DNA from: Fen-1298 sp050015675
Lineage (GTDB): Bacteria; Bacteroidota; Ignavibacteria; UBA10030
DNA: 64,000 nucleotides
NCBI GenBank assembly: GCA_050015675.1
Contig: JBEKAY010000001.1
Location: 186,001-250,000, forward strand
Direction: 5' to 3'
The notes beneath the pieces are model-generated. The model had not been told where the DNA came from and made no database searches. It saw nothing but the letters and a program-made list of their open reading frames with translations. A program made the translations under genes and the position numbers. Every line of letters starts with the position of its first letter. Position 1 is the stretch's first letter. Of the stretch, positions 8,905-17,677 are shown one piece after another.

Positions 8905-9828
8905 ATGAAACAATTAATATCCTATTTAGCTCCGGTTGATTTTGTTTCCATCGTCTTCATGCTTTTTCTAATTGGATTGAATCTGGTCTTCTTCGGACGT
9001 GTTTCTGCGTGGCTGGAGATTATCGCTATCGATCTAATTGTCATTGCTGTTATTTTCTTGTTGGCATATATGGCGGGGACAAAAAAAACAAAACTACTTA
9101 TAGGCTTCCATCGTTTTTACAGTTATCCGTTTGTTCTTTTTGTTTTCAAAGAAATTTATTTGATGGTACAGCCAATTCATCCTGTGGATTACGATTGGCT
9201 TTTTATTTCCATCGATCACTGGCTTTTCGGAGTCAATCCTACTCAGTGGGCGGCACAGTTTGCACATCCTGTGCTGACCGAGATTTTTCAAATCGCTTAT
9301 TTTTCCTATTACATACTGTTTCTCATGCTTGGCATCGAACTCTACCGTCGCTACACAATTGATGAATTTGATCATGGCGCGTTTCTCGTTGTGTATGGAT
9401 TCTATCTTTCTTATTTGGGATATTTCTTGTTACCGGCTGTTGGTCCACGCTTTACATTGCATAATTTTTATGCGCTTGGTCAGGAATTGCCGGGTTTGTT
9501 CTTTACTACACCTATGCGCAATTTCATCAATGCGGGCGAATCGATTTCCTCGACACTTCCAAACGTGATACAATTTGTTCAACGTGATGTATTTCCGAGC
9601 GGACACACACAGCTTACACTTATTGTCGTCTATCTCGGTCATCAATATCGTCTCAAGACGCGCTGGATTATGACGGTTCTTGCCGGATTGCTCATTGTTG
9701 GCACAGTTTATCTGCGTTATCATTACGTCGTTGATCTTATCGGGGGCGCAATATTTTTCTTATTCACAATATGGAGCGGGAAGAAGATTCAAACTTGGTG
9801 GGAATCCAAGACAAACAGTAAAAGGTAA
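8905..9828 (+). CDS. PAP2-superfamily membrane phosphatase
   Basis: A 307-residue inner-membrane protein with about eight hydrophobic helices. The vanadium-haloperoxidase/PAP2 active-site motifs are present: FPSGHTQLTL (the SGH motif, catalytic His) and RYHYVVDLIGG (motif 3, second catalytic His and Asp). The first PAP2 motif is divergent, and GPRFTLHNFY occupies its approximate place. This fits the inositolphosphotransferase-like (PAP2_3) branch, whose members dephosphorylate or transfer lipid head groups. A plausible substrate is a phospholipid or a polyprenyl pyrophosphate on the periplasmic face. Neighbours give no further clue. Confidence 0.85.
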   Translation: MKQLISYLAPVDFVSIVFMLFLIGLNLVFFGRVSAWLEIIAIDLIVIAVIFLLAYMAGTKKTKLLIGFHRFYSYPFVLFVFKEIYLMVQPIHPVDYDWLFISIDHWLFGVNPTQWAAQFAHPVLTEIFQIAYFSYYILFLMLGIELYRRYTIDEFDHGAFLVVYGFYLSYLGYFLLPAVGPRFTLHNFYALGQELPGLFFTTPMRNFINAGESISSTLPNVIQFVQRDVFPSGHTQLTLIVVYLGHQYRLKTRWIMTVLAGLLIVGTVYLRYHYVVDLIGGAIFFLFTIWSGKKIQTWWESKTNSKR

Positions 9829-9925
9829 GAGGTAAAAGGGAGATGAGAACTGTTCGATTCTCCCATCTTGCTACTCACATCAAAATGAGATAAGTTATAT
9901 TTGGAATTTATTTATAAAACAAAAA

Positions 9926-10192
9926 ATGACGCACGAACAAATTTTATCGGAACTTGAACATCTTGCATCTAATTGCGGCATTGCCATTCGGTATGAAAAA
10001 GGCAACTTCGACGGCGGATATTGCGTCCTCAAAGCAGAACGGCTCATCGTCATTAATAAAAGATTAGCTCCGGCACGTCGAGCTCCCGTTTTAGCGCAGG
10101 GATTAGCAGAGGTCGGTATAGATGAAATGTATTTAAAACCGGCAATTCGGGAGTACATCGAAGACGAACTTGTGCGCGCGGCAAAAGCATAA
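9926..10192 (+). CDS. Conserved-looking small protein of unknown function
   Basis: An 88-residue soluble protein that I cannot assign to a family. It begins MTHEQILSELEHLASNCGI, carries a central YCVLKAERLIVINKRLAPARR, and ends in a helical region rich in Glu and Ala. The regular alternation of hydrophobic residues and the good codon use suggest a real gene. No Shine-Dalgarno motif is visible ahead of the ATG. It lies about 100 bases after the PAP2 gene and 130 bases before aroQ on the same strand, so it may share their transcript. Confidence 0.6.
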   Translation: MTHEQILSELEHLASNCGIAIRYEKGNFDGGYCVLKAERLIVINKRLAPARRAPVLAQGLAEVGIDEMYLKPAIREYIEDELVRAAKA

Positions 10193-10321
10193 GTAAAAGC
10201 TGATTCATACGTAGCTGAGCGAGACAAATTACTATTTTGATTTTTTGCTTGCTTTATCTTATTCTGTTTATTGTATTCTAGATTTTTACTTCTTTCCTAA
10301 GACGTAGACAAGGAGATCATA

Positions 10322-10747
10322 ATGCGTATTCTCATTATTAATGGACCGAATCTTGATATTCTTGGCAAGCGAGAGCCAGATATATACGGTACGATGTCAT
10401 TGTGGGATATCGAGAACCGATTGAAAGAAAAATTTCCAAACGTCAAATTGGAATTCTACCAATCAAATAGCGAAGGACCTATCATCGACGCACTCCATAA
10501 AGCGCTCGATGGTGTTACCGACGGCGTGGTTCTCAATCCCGGGGCATTCACGCATTACTCGTACGCTATCCGCGATGCAGTTGCTGCTTTGAAGGTACCC
10601 GTGATTGAAGTGCATTTGAGTAATGTCCATGCACGGGAAGAATTCCGTCGCGAATCTGTCATCGCCCCGGCATGTAAGGGCGTCATTGCCGGTTTTAGTG
10701 CACGCGGGTATGAACTGGCGATAGAATTTATTTTAGAGCAAAAATAA
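10322..10747 (+). CDS. aroQ: Type II 3-dehydroquinate dehydratase
   Basis: A 141-residue shikimate-pathway enzyme that dehydrates 3-dehydroquinate to 3-dehydroshikimate. The type II signatures are all visible: INGPNLDILGKREPDIYG with the catalytic Tyr, YQSNSEG, the NPGAFTHYSYAIRDA segment that binds substrate, and EVHLSNVHAREEFRRES with the catalytic His and substrate-binding Arg. Length is typical, and the enzyme is a cytoplasmic dodecamer in characterised species. AAGGAG precedes the ATG. Genes downstream on the strand (HAD phosphatase, acpS) are not part of the pathway, so clustering is general housekeeping. Confidence 0.96.
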   Translation: MRILIINGPNLDILGKREPDIYGTMSLWDIENRLKEKFPNVKLEFYQSNSEGPIIDALHKALDGVTDGVVLNPGAFTHYSYAIRDAVAALKVPVIEVHLSNVHAREEFRRESVIAPACKGVIAGFSARGYELAIEFILEQK

Positions 10748-10858
10748 GAGAATATTTAATCGTTAGTAATGAGTCGTCAGTTGAAACGTTCCGTAAATTT
10801 TAGTGAATAAACTTAAATCATTGTTCCCTGATTACTGATGACCGAAACTGAGAACTCT

Positions 10859-11545
10859 ATGATCAAAGCTGTTATCTTCGATTTAGATAATACGCTGGTA
10901 GATTTTATGCTGATGAAACGGCAGGCAATCGACGCCGCCATTAGCGCGATGCGTGATGCAGGGCTGAAGCTTTCTAATGAAGAAATTCGTAAAGGCATAG
11001 ATGAGATTTACGAAGAACGCGGGATGGAATTCCAGAAAGTTTTTGATGAATTGATGTATCGCGAATTCAGCAAGATCGATTACAAAATTCTTTCCGCCGG
11101 TGTTATTGCCTACCGGCGCGCAAGAGAAGCAGCGCTCGTTCCGTATCCGCACGTTACAATGACGCTGATCGAACTTTCCAAGATGCACATCAAACTCGGC
11201 GTTGTTTCCGATGCGCCGGCAAAAGAAGCATGGCTCCGGCTTTGTTATCTCAACTTCCATCATCTTTTTGATGCAGTTGTAACATTTGAAGACACGGGCA
11301 TGCGTAAACCGAATCCTGAGCCATTTAGAAAAATTTTAGATATGCTTCAAATGCAACCATCCGAGGCAATGATGGTGGGCGATTGGGCGGAGCGTGATGT
11401 CGTGGGTGCGGCTCAGGTGGGCATGAAAACGATATTCGCGCGGTACGGCAACACCTTCGGTACAGAAGTCTCGAATGCCAACTATGACATTGATGATATC
11501 TCGCAAGTTATTGATATCGTCAAAGAACAAAATCAGAACGTGTAG
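10859..11545 (+). CDS. HAD-superfamily hydrolase (subfamily IA phosphatase)
   Basis: About 228 residues with the HAD phosphatase motifs in order: VIFDLDNTLVDF (motif I, nucleophile Asp and acid/base Asp), VVSDAP (motif II Ser/Thr region), a conserved Lys in GMRKPNPEPF (motif III) and MVGDWAERDVVGAAQVGM (motif IV acidic residues). The alpha-helical cap between motifs I and II marks subfamily IA. Such enzymes dephosphorylate small phosphorylated metabolites; the substrate is unknown. I place the start at 10859 because motif I normally lies within the first ten residues; an in-frame ATG at 10838 would add seven residues. Only two bases separate its stop from acpS. Confidence 0.88.
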   Translation: MIKAVIFDLDNTLVDFMLMKRQAIDAAISAMRDAGLKLSNEEIRKGIDEIYEERGMEFQKVFDELMYREFSKIDYKILSAGVIAYRRAREAALVPYPHVTMTLIELSKMHIKLGVVSDAPAKEAWLRLCYLNFHHLFDAVVTFEDTGMRKPNPEPFRKILDMLQMQPSEAMMVGDWAERDVVGAAQVGMKTIFARYGNTFGTEVSNANYDIDDISQVIDIVKEQNQNV

Positions 11546-11547
11546 CT

Positions 11548-11928
11548 ATGGGAAAAATTCAAGGTATCGGGGTAGATGTTGTGGATGTGCCGCGGATGAA
11601 AGACGTTTTGGAAAATCAGGGAAAGGTGTTTCTCGATAAAGTGTACAGCGACATGGAAGTGACATACTGTAAGACGCGCAAAAAACCTTACATTCATTTT
11701 GCTGCGCGGTTTGCCGCCAAGGAAGCAGTGGCAAAAGCTATGCGCACCGGCTGGAGCGGTGCGTTTCATTGGCGGGATATTGAAGTTGTGAACGATCAGT
11801 CCGGCGCACCGCATATTCTGCTGTCGCGAGAAGTTGCCAAAGCACTGGAACAATGCAACGTTCATCTCTCGCTTTCTCATACCGACACCACTGTGGTTGC
11901 GTTTGTAGTACTAGAAAGCAAAAAATAA
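11548..11928 (+). CDS. acpS: Holo-[acyl-carrier-protein] synthase
   Basis: A 126-residue enzyme that transfers 4'-phosphopantetheine from coenzyme A to apo-acyl carrier protein, activating it for fatty acid synthesis. Visible signatures are GIGVDVVDVPRM at the N terminus (metal-binding Asp) and FAAKEAVAKAMRTG (catalytic Glu-Ala-x-x-Lys type motif), followed by LSLSHTDTTVVAFVV at the end. Length matches AcpS, and active enzymes are trimers. The ATG follows the HAD gene stop by two bases, so translation of the two is probably coupled. Confidence 0.94.
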   Translation: MGKIQGIGVDVVDVPRMKDVLENQGKVFLDKVYSDMEVTYCKTRKKPYIHFAARFAAKEAVAKAMRTGWSGAFHWRDIEVVNDQSGAPHILLSREVAKALEQCNVHLSLSHTDTTVVAFVVLESKK

Positions 11929-11994
11929 AACTGATATTCTTTATTTCTATTCTCATTACTCATTCTTCATTAATTACTCGTCATTACATACACT

Positions 11995-12810
11995 ATGAAG
12001 TCCATTGAACTAACTTCAACCGCTCAACACCATCTTGCTGACGTTGCTCTCGTTGCCGGTTTTCTCTGGGAGCGCAGGTGGGCGGTGAAGAATGGCGGCA
12101 ATATTTCCGTTGATATTACCGGAGAAGTTGATATCCGCACGAATGAACTGAATCAGTTTCCTTACAAATCTCTTGAGCACGCCTATCCCGATCTTTCGCA
12201 GATGTTTCTCATGGTGACCGGTGCCGGCACACGAATGCGCGACGTTGCAAATCAACCGTTCGACAACATGTGCATCATTCGGTTCTCAAACGACGGAAAC
12301 GGTTATCACATTATTCATGGGGATGTCTTCAATTCTCATCTTATTCCAACATCCGAACTGCCGACACATCTCGCCATTCATCAGGTACTAAAGAAGCGCG
12401 GAGGAATACAGAAAGCCGTTCTTCACACACATCCGGATGAATTGATTGCACTGACGTTGATTCCCGGCTTCAATGATGAATCGCGTCTGAACAAAATGCT
12501 TTTTAGTGTACAACCGGAGACTGTTATCGCCAATCCTCATGGCATTGGACTTGTTCAGTACATTCTACCGGGAACCGAACAGCTTGCTGAAAAAACAGTT
12601 GCATCACTTCGACATCATCCGATTGTAATATGGGGAAAGCACGGTTGTATCGCTGTTGGCAAAGATGTGCTGGAAGCGTTTGATCTGATTGATGTAGTGA
12701 ATAAGTCTGCACAGCTAATCTTTCTTTGCCGCGAAGCCGGCTATACACCGCAAGGACTTACTGAACAACAAGTTGAAGAATTGAGAAAGAAATTTTGGTC
12801 TAACCTTTGA
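11995..12810 (+). CDS. rhaD: Class II aldolase, rhamnulose-1-phosphate aldolase-like
   Basis: A 271-residue zinc-dependent class II aldolase. It resembles RhaD, which cleaves L-rhamnulose 1-phosphate to dihydroxyacetone phosphate and lactaldehyde, in length and in pattern: KNGGNISVDIT (phosphate-binding loop), VTGAGTRMRDV, ELPTHLAIH, the zinc-binding HTHPDE and a later GKHGCIAVGKD with the third His. No other rhamnose genes (isomerase, kinase, transporter) are nearby, so it may act on another sugar phosphate or on a lactaldehyde-producing side route. The symbol is therefore tentative. It is convergent with the signal peptidase genes that follow. Confidence 0.75.
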   Translation: MKSIELTSTAQHHLADVALVAGFLWERRWAVKNGGNISVDITGEVDIRTNELNQFPYKSLEHAYPDLSQMFLMVTGAGTRMRDVANQPFDNMCIIRFSNDGNGYHIIHGDVFNSHLIPTSELPTHLAIHQVLKKRGGIQKAVLHTHPDELIALTLIPGFNDESRLNKMLFSVQPETVIANPHGIGLVQYILPGTEQLAEKTVASLRHHPIVIWGKHGCIAVGKDVLEAFDLIDVVNKSAQLIFLCREAGYTPQGLTEQQVEELRKKFWSNL

Positions 12811-12838
12811 ACTACTTGGCGATTCACTATTGTTTTTC

Positions 12839-13765
12839 TTACCTTATCAGTATCCCAATTCTATTCCACCGAATAGTTGAATATTTTTCAGAGATGCTGG
12901 ACACAGGAACCTCTGAATCCCAAGACCAATAAATAAACAGTGCTTCACCGATTAAGTGATCGTCAGGTACGAATCCCCAGTAACGGCTGTCCATACTGTT
13001 ATCGCGATTGTCGCCAAGAACAAAGTAGTAGTTCTGCTGCACGCGATAGCTTGAAGTCACTGCTCCATCGATGAGAATTGAATCGGCGTTTACTTGGACG
13101 ATATGTCCTTCCCGTTCGATAAAAATATACCATCGAGAAAACGTGGTGTGATTGATATTTAGAATTTCATCTCGTTTTGGCACGACAATCGGTCCATAGT
13201 TAACATCGCTAAATGCTGAACCTTCCGGAAACATTTCTATGTATTGTCGAGGTGCATTAGCGATTTGATGTATTGTACTTCTGCCATGCAAAGGAAAACT
13301 TATCTCGAGTCCATTAACAAATACTTTGCCAAATCGAATTTCTACGGTATCACCAGGTACTCCAATACATCGTTTAATGTAGTTCACAGATTCAGAGGGT
13401 GTAATTTCGTTTTTACCACCGGGAAATTCGAATACCACTACATCCCCGCGATGTACACTTCGAAATAAAGGAAGAGTAAACGAAGGGAGCGAGGTTGCTG
13501 TAAACGGTAGATGGCGCGGTGTATGTAGACCGTAGGCAAGTTTATTCACCAATAAGAAATCGCCTACTTGCAGCGTGTTTTCCATCGACGTGGAGGGAAT
13601 ACGGTACGCCTCAACAACAAATAATTTCAGAACCAGCGCTGCGAGCAGGGTGACAAGAATCGTTTTGCCGTACTCAATCAACGTGGAGGCAATAGTTTTC
13701 TCTTTGTGCAGAGAAGTATCTGTATTCTCCGCAACTTCGTTATGCTTTGATTGTTCCGGCATCAT
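12839..13765 (-). CDS. lepB: Signal peptidase I (second paralogue)
   Basis: A 308-residue membrane serine protease that removes signal peptides from exported proteins at the periplasmic side. It has an N-terminal transmembrane segment (about residues 30-50). The catalytic Ser lies in PSTSMENTLQVGD and the general-base Lys in YIKRCIGVPGDTVEI, and the C-terminal box is GDNRDNSMDSRYWGFVP. The start overlaps the stop of the upstream paralogue by four bases. The pair comes from tandem duplication of an older gene, since the two differ throughout outside the motifs. It is the last gene of the lepA-lepB-lepB unit. Confidence 0.93.
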   Translation of the reverse strand: MMPEQSKHNEVAENTDTSLHKEKTIASTLIEYGKTILVTLLAALVLKLFVVEAYRIPSTSMENTLQVGDFLLVNKLAYGLHTPRHLPFTATSLPSFTLPLFRSVHRGDVVVFEFPGGKNEITPSESVNYIKRCIGVPGDTVEIRFGKVFVNGLEISFPLHGRSTIHQIANAPRQYIEMFPEGSAFSDVNYGPIVVPKRDEILNINHTTFSRWYIFIEREGHIVQVNADSILIDGAVTSSYRVQQNYYFVLGDNRDNSMDSRYWGFVPDDHLIGEALFIYWSWDSEVPVSSISEKYSTIRWNRIGILIR

Positions 13766-14679
13766 TTAATGAGGGAACCAATGCGGCCCCAGCGCACAGA
13801 AGCGAGTCTTCCGAAAATATCGTAGAGCGGAAGGTCGGTGTTCCATGACCAATAGACGATCATCGGCGTACCGACAATATTTTCCTTTGGAATGAATCCC
13901 CAGTACCTACCGTCAAGACTATTGTCACGGTGATCGCCCATACCAAAAAGATAATCACGCCGGATGGTGTAAGATGTTGCTGGTTTGCCGTCCACCAATA
14001 CAGTTCCTGCAACAGATTCCACCGTATGTCCCTCCCGTTTGATAAAGATTTGCCATGCGGAATAATTTTGCGTATTCAATGGAATCACCATTCCTTGTTT
14101 CGGTACCACAAGCGGGCCGAAGTTGTCTTCGTTCCAACCGGAACCGGCCGGGAAAATTCGATCATCTGGTTCGGTTGCCGGAACCGACCACCCGTGATCA
14201 AATCTCACATTGCGGGGTAATGACAACATTTGTCCATTGACAGATAATACTCGGTTGCGTATCTGAATCGTGTCGCCCGAAACTCCAACACACCGTTTCA
14301 GATAGAAAGTAAAATCCGGTGACTCTACTTCATCGCGCATCCCTGGGAATACGAACACAATCACATCTCCGCGTTTGACATCTCTGAAGGATGGAATACG
14401 AAACCATGGCAGACGCACATTGGTGAATGGAATATTCCGGGGCGACGTTCCGCCGTAAATAAATTTATTGACGAAGAGCAATTCGCCTGTAAGCACTTCG
14501 TTTTCCATCGAACCGGTCGGGACAAGGAAAGATGCAATCACAAAATTATTGATGAGAAGAAAAAGACCCAGAACAATGCCGGTCTCTTTAAGGAACGCCA
14601 ATGTTTTTTCTTTGAATGTTATTGTGTTCGGCTGCTCTTCTTTTTTTTGTTTTTTGCCGTTGTTCATAATTATTTCCAA
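13762..14679 (-). CDS. lepB: Signal peptidase I (first paralogue)
   Basis: A 305-residue signal peptidase I with a single N-terminal membrane segment (about residues 33-52) after a Lys- and Glu-rich cytoplasmic start. Catalytic motifs are VPTGSMENEVLTGE (Ser nucleophile) and YLKRCVGVSGDTIQI (Lys base), with GDHRDNSLDGRYWGFIP near the end. Compared with its downstream neighbour it has the same domain order but clearly different sequence, so the two may favour different substrates. It begins 49 bases after the lepA stop and overlaps the next lepB by four bases, consistent with one transcript. Confidence 0.93.
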   Translation of the reverse strand: MEIIMNNGKKQKKEEQPNTITFKEKTLAFLKETGIVLGLFLLINNFVIASFLVPTGSMENEVLTGELLFVNKFIYGGTSPRNIPFTNVRLPWFRIPSFRDVKRGDVIVFVFPGMRDEVESPDFTFYLKRCVGVSGDTIQIRNRVLSVNGQMLSLPRNVRFDHGWSVPATEPDDRIFPAGSGWNEDNFGPLVVPKQGMVIPLNTQNYSAWQIFIKREGHTVESVAGTVLVDGKPATSYTIRRDYLFGMGDHRDNSLDGRYWGFIPKENIVGTPMIVYWSWNTDLPLYDIFGRLASVRWGRIGSLIK

Positions 14680-14727
14680 GTTAGTTGTTATCTCAATCTC
14701 ACAATCACCAAATCATTAAATTGCACC

Positions 14728-16527
14728 TCATTCATCCATCGATAAAATGGCGAGGAATGCTTCTTGCGGCACTTCTACACTTCCTACACGTTTCATCCTT
14801 TTTTTGCCTTCTTTTTGTTTTTCAAGAAGTTTTCGTTTTCGTGAAATATCGCCGCCATAACACTTCGCGATCACATTCTTCCGAATGGCGCTTATCGTCT
14901 CGCGTGCAATTATCTTACTTCCGATAGCAGCTTGTATTGCCACCTCAAACATTTGACGTGGAATCAGCCCTCGAAGTTTCGTGCAAAGTTTACGGCCCCA
15001 GTCATACGACTTCACGCGGTGGACTATAGTGGAAAGTGCATCCACCGGCTCGCCATTCAGTAAAATGTCCAATTTTACAAGGTCGGATTCGCGATATTCA
15101 AGAAAATCATAGTCAAATGAGGCATAACCGCGCGAAAGTGACTTAAGTTTATCGTAGAAATCGAAGATAATTTCCGATAACGGCAGTTCAAAATGGATGT
15201 CAGCACGTTCCGGACTGAGATATGTAGTATTGCGGTGAATGCCCCGGCGGTCCATGCATAGTTTCATGATGTTGCCAATATATTCCGTCGGTGCGATAAT
15301 TTGTGCCTTGACGAACGGCTCTTCCACCTTTTCAATATTGCCGGCATCCGGCATGAATGCAGGGTTGTCGATGAACAGAACTTCCTTATCCGTTTTGGTG
15401 ACGCGGTACTCGACGTTCGGCACCGTGTTGATGAGCTGCTGGTCGTATTCGCGCTCTAACCGTTCACGGATAATCTCCATATGAAGAAGTCCGAGAAAAC
15501 CTGCGCGAAATCCGAATCCCAGCGCAACCGAACTTTCGGGTTCAAAAATGAGCGAAGCATCATTCAACTTTAGTTTATCGAGTGCATCGCGCAACTCGCC
15601 AAAGTTGTCGCTGTTGGATGGATAGAGTCCGCTGAAGACCATCGGTTTGGCTTCTTTGTAACCGGGTAACGGTTCGGATGCAGGATTGTCCGCGAGTGTA
15701 ATCGTGTCGCCGACTTTTGTGTCATGCACGTCTTTGACATTTGCTATTATGTAACCTACGTCGCCTGCAGAAAGCGAACCGATTCGTTTGCGCTGCATTT
15801 CAAGAATGCCGACATCTTCTACCTGAAATTCTTGTCCCTTTGAAAAAAATCGTATCCTATCTTTCTCACGTACAGTTCCTTCCATAACGCGAACGTACGC
15901 AACCGCGCCGCGGTATTCATCAAACACGGAATCAAAGATCAACGCCTTGAGCGGTGCATCCGGATCGCCTTTCGGCGCAGGGATGCGCGAGACGATTGCT
16001 TCTAAAACATCTGCTGTTCCAATGCCGGATTTCGCGCTGCCCAGCAAAATTTCTTCTTCCTTGCATCCGATGAGGTCCATCACCTGCTTCTTCACCACAT
16101 CTATCATCGTCTTGGCGCTCGGCAAATCAATCTTGTTGATGAACGGAATTATTTCTAATCCTGCGTCGATAGCGAGATAAAGATTGGAGATTGTCTGGGC
16201 TTCCACGCCTTGCGTTGCATCCACAACAAGAATGGCGCCTTCGCATGCAGCAAGCGAACGCGAAACTTCATAGGTGAAATCTACATGCCCCGGAGTGTCG
16301 ATGAGATTGAGTGTGTAATTTTTTTTATTGCGGGCTTGATATTTAATTTGAATGGCATGCAGTTTGATGGTGATGCCGCGTTCTTGCTCGAGGTCCATAT
16401 CATCGAGCATTTGCTTCGACATGTCACGAGCGGCGACGCTGCCAGTGTACTCCAGCAGACGGTCGGCAAGCGTTGACTTGCCGTGGTCGATGTGTGCAAT
16501 GATGCAAAAATTACGAAGATGTTCCAT
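14728..16527 (-). CDS. lepA: Elongation factor 4 (LepA), ribosome-associated GTPase
   Basis: A 599-residue translational GTPase that binds the ribosome and is linked to back-translocation and subunit biogenesis. GTP-binding motifs are AHIDHGKSTLADRLLE (G1), the RGITIKLHA switch region, DTPGHVDF (G3) and NKIDLP (G4). These are followed by EF-G-like domains and the LepA-specific C-terminal domain, which ends in basic residues such as GGDISRKRKLLEKQKEGKKR. Length is normal. I start at the ATG at 16527; a TTG directly before it is in frame. Neighbouring lepB genes reproduce the lepA-lepB pairing seen in E. coli. Confidence 0.97.
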   Translation of the reverse strand: MEHLRNFCIIAHIDHGKSTLADRLLEYTGSVAARDMSKQMLDDMDLEQERGITIKLHAIQIKYQARNKKNYTLNLIDTPGHVDFTYEVSRSLAACEGAILVVDATQGVEAQTISNLYLAIDAGLEIIPFINKIDLPSAKTMIDVVKKQVMDLIGCKEEEILLGSAKSGIGTADVLEAIVSRIPAPKGDPDAPLKALIFDSVFDEYRGAVAYVRVMEGTVREKDRIRFFSKGQEFQVEDVGILEMQRKRIGSLSAGDVGYIIANVKDVHDTKVGDTITLADNPASEPLPGYKEAKPMVFSGLYPSNSDNFGELRDALDKLKLNDASLIFEPESSVALGFGFRAGFLGLLHMEIIRERLEREYDQQLINTVPNVEYRVTKTDKEVLFIDNPAFMPDAGNIEKVEEPFVKAQIIAPTEYIGNIMKLCMDRRGIHRNTTYLSPERADIHFELPLSEIIFDFYDKLKSLSRGYASFDYDFLEYRESDLVKLDILLNGEPVDALSTIVHRVKSYDWGRKLCTKLRGLIPRQMFEVAIQAAIGSKIIARETISAIRKNVIAKCYGGDISRKRKLLEKQKEGKKRMKRVGSVEVPQEAFLAILSMDE

Positions 16528-16758
16528 CAAGTACGTATCAAATCTGCTGCCGTGCGGACGGCATTAAAGAGAGAATCGCATAAATGACAAAGAGTAAAAA
16601 GTGGTATGCTTGATGAAGAGCCACTCTTTACTCCTCTAACTATTGAAAAGATAGCGGAAAATGTGCAGAAGAGCAAGGTGAGAGAAAGTAGTTGAGACGG
16701 TGAGAAATTGAGATGAGAGAGTATGAGAAAAGGCAAGTTCAGTGGGTAGGCAACCAGT

Positions 16759-16828
16759 GTAGAGTCCAGTCACCGACTGGACTTACTCTCTTGCTTTCAT
16801 ATTGTCCGATCTGGTGATCGGACTCTAC
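16759..16828. repeat. Pair of small palindromes in inverted arrangement
   Basis: Two hairpins face each other. The first, at 16763-16783, has perfect 9-base arms (AGTCCAGTC / GACTGGACT, loop ACC). The second, at 16804-16823, has perfect 8-base arms (GTCCGATC / GATCGGAC, loop TGGT). Both carry the flank GTAGAGTCC on the outer side (16759-16767 and, inverted, 16820-16828), so they look like two members of one palindromic repeat family. The second one overlaps the 3' end of the acetyltransferase gene. I see no T-tract that would make either a standard terminator. Confidence 0.7.
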
Positions 16829-17375
16829 TTTTAATCCACTCGTTTTTAAGGATTGCATAAACCAAATCATCAGTCCATTCTCCTCGAATCAAGACACTCT
16901 CTTTAAAATGTGCCTCTTTCCTAAAACCTAATCGCTCAACCAATCCTACTGATTTTATATTTCTCGGGTCAATGGAGGTTACTATTCGACGTTTATTAAG
17001 TTCACTGAAAAGGTAATTCATCAGTTCTTTCAGAGCCTCGGTTGCATATCCTTTCCCTTGCTGATGCTTGTCTAATGTACATCCTACTTCAACTTGTTTT
17101 TTATCCGAATCTAAAAAATGAATTCCTATGTCTCCAATTAATTCGTTTGTTTCTTTTTTGACTATGACAAGTTGATACCATGTATTAACGAGGTCGATCG
17201 TTGGCGACACCCTGTTTTTTATAAAATCATAAACGTCATCGATTACGTTTGGAATCCACCCTTGGTATTGATTAATAATTGAGTCTGATCGATATTTAAA
17301 TATTGCTTCTGCGTCATCCAGCTTTATTGAACGCAATAATAATCTTTTTGTATGAAGTTCTAGGTTGTTTGTCAT
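16797..17375 (-). CDS. GNAT-family N-acetyltransferase (RimJ/RimL-like)
   Basis: A 192-residue acetyltransferase that would transfer acetyl from acetyl-CoA to an amine. The family pattern is clear: LHTKRLLLRSIKLDDAEAIF at the start, QLVIVKKETNELIGDIGI in the middle, and the CoA-binding HQQGKGYATEALKELMNYLF. NIKSVGLVERLGFRKEAHF follows. The substrate may be a ribosomal protein N terminus, an antibiotic or a small amine. The fold ends near WTDDLVYAILKNEW. The last ten residues (SRVRSPDRTI) are encoded by a palindromic repeat at 16804-16828, so the original stop was probably lost when the repeat arrived. AAGAGAAT lies ahead of the ATG. Confidence 0.88.
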   Translation of the reverse strand: MTNNLELHTKRLLLRSIKLDDAEAIFKYRSDSIINQYQGWIPNVIDDVYDFIKNRVSPTIDLVNTWYQLVIVKKETNELIGDIGIHFLDSDKKQVEVGCTLDKHQQGKGYATEALKELMNYLFSELNKRRIVTSIDPRNIKSVGLVERLGFRKEAHFKESVLIRGEWTDDLVYAILKNEWIKSRVRSPDRTI

Positions 17376-17677
17376 ATTATAAATTCTCTTTTACTTAATG
17401 TTTTGAGATTTTTCTCCGATCCGCAAATTATTTGTGTGTGCATTTATCCGCCGGAACGATGCGTAGGCGGATCTCACAGCGAATGTAGCCAAAGCTTACT
17501 TGGCTTGCAACCGTTGAATAAAACAAGTATTTGAGATATTGAGTCTATGAGAAGTTGAGTATGTGTGAGGAAAAGAATATAGAAGGCAGGAAACAGGGAA
17601 TAATGTATCGGTAATTTGAAACCCTTTGTAATATTCCTTAGTTTATTCAGAATGGAAAATCACGCATAAGGAAAAGC
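17376..17677. other. Gene-free stretch with two small inverted repeats
   Basis: This 302-base space separates divergent genes, so promoters for both should lie here, but I could not recognise any with confidence. It holds an inverted repeat ATCCGCC/GGCGGAT at 17446-17472 (13-base loop) followed by AGCCAA/TTGGCT at 17487-17505. The GC-rich GGCGGA arm resembles elements at 36746-36815 and inside the 46.2 kb repeat. No open frame of interest is present. Confidence 0.5.
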
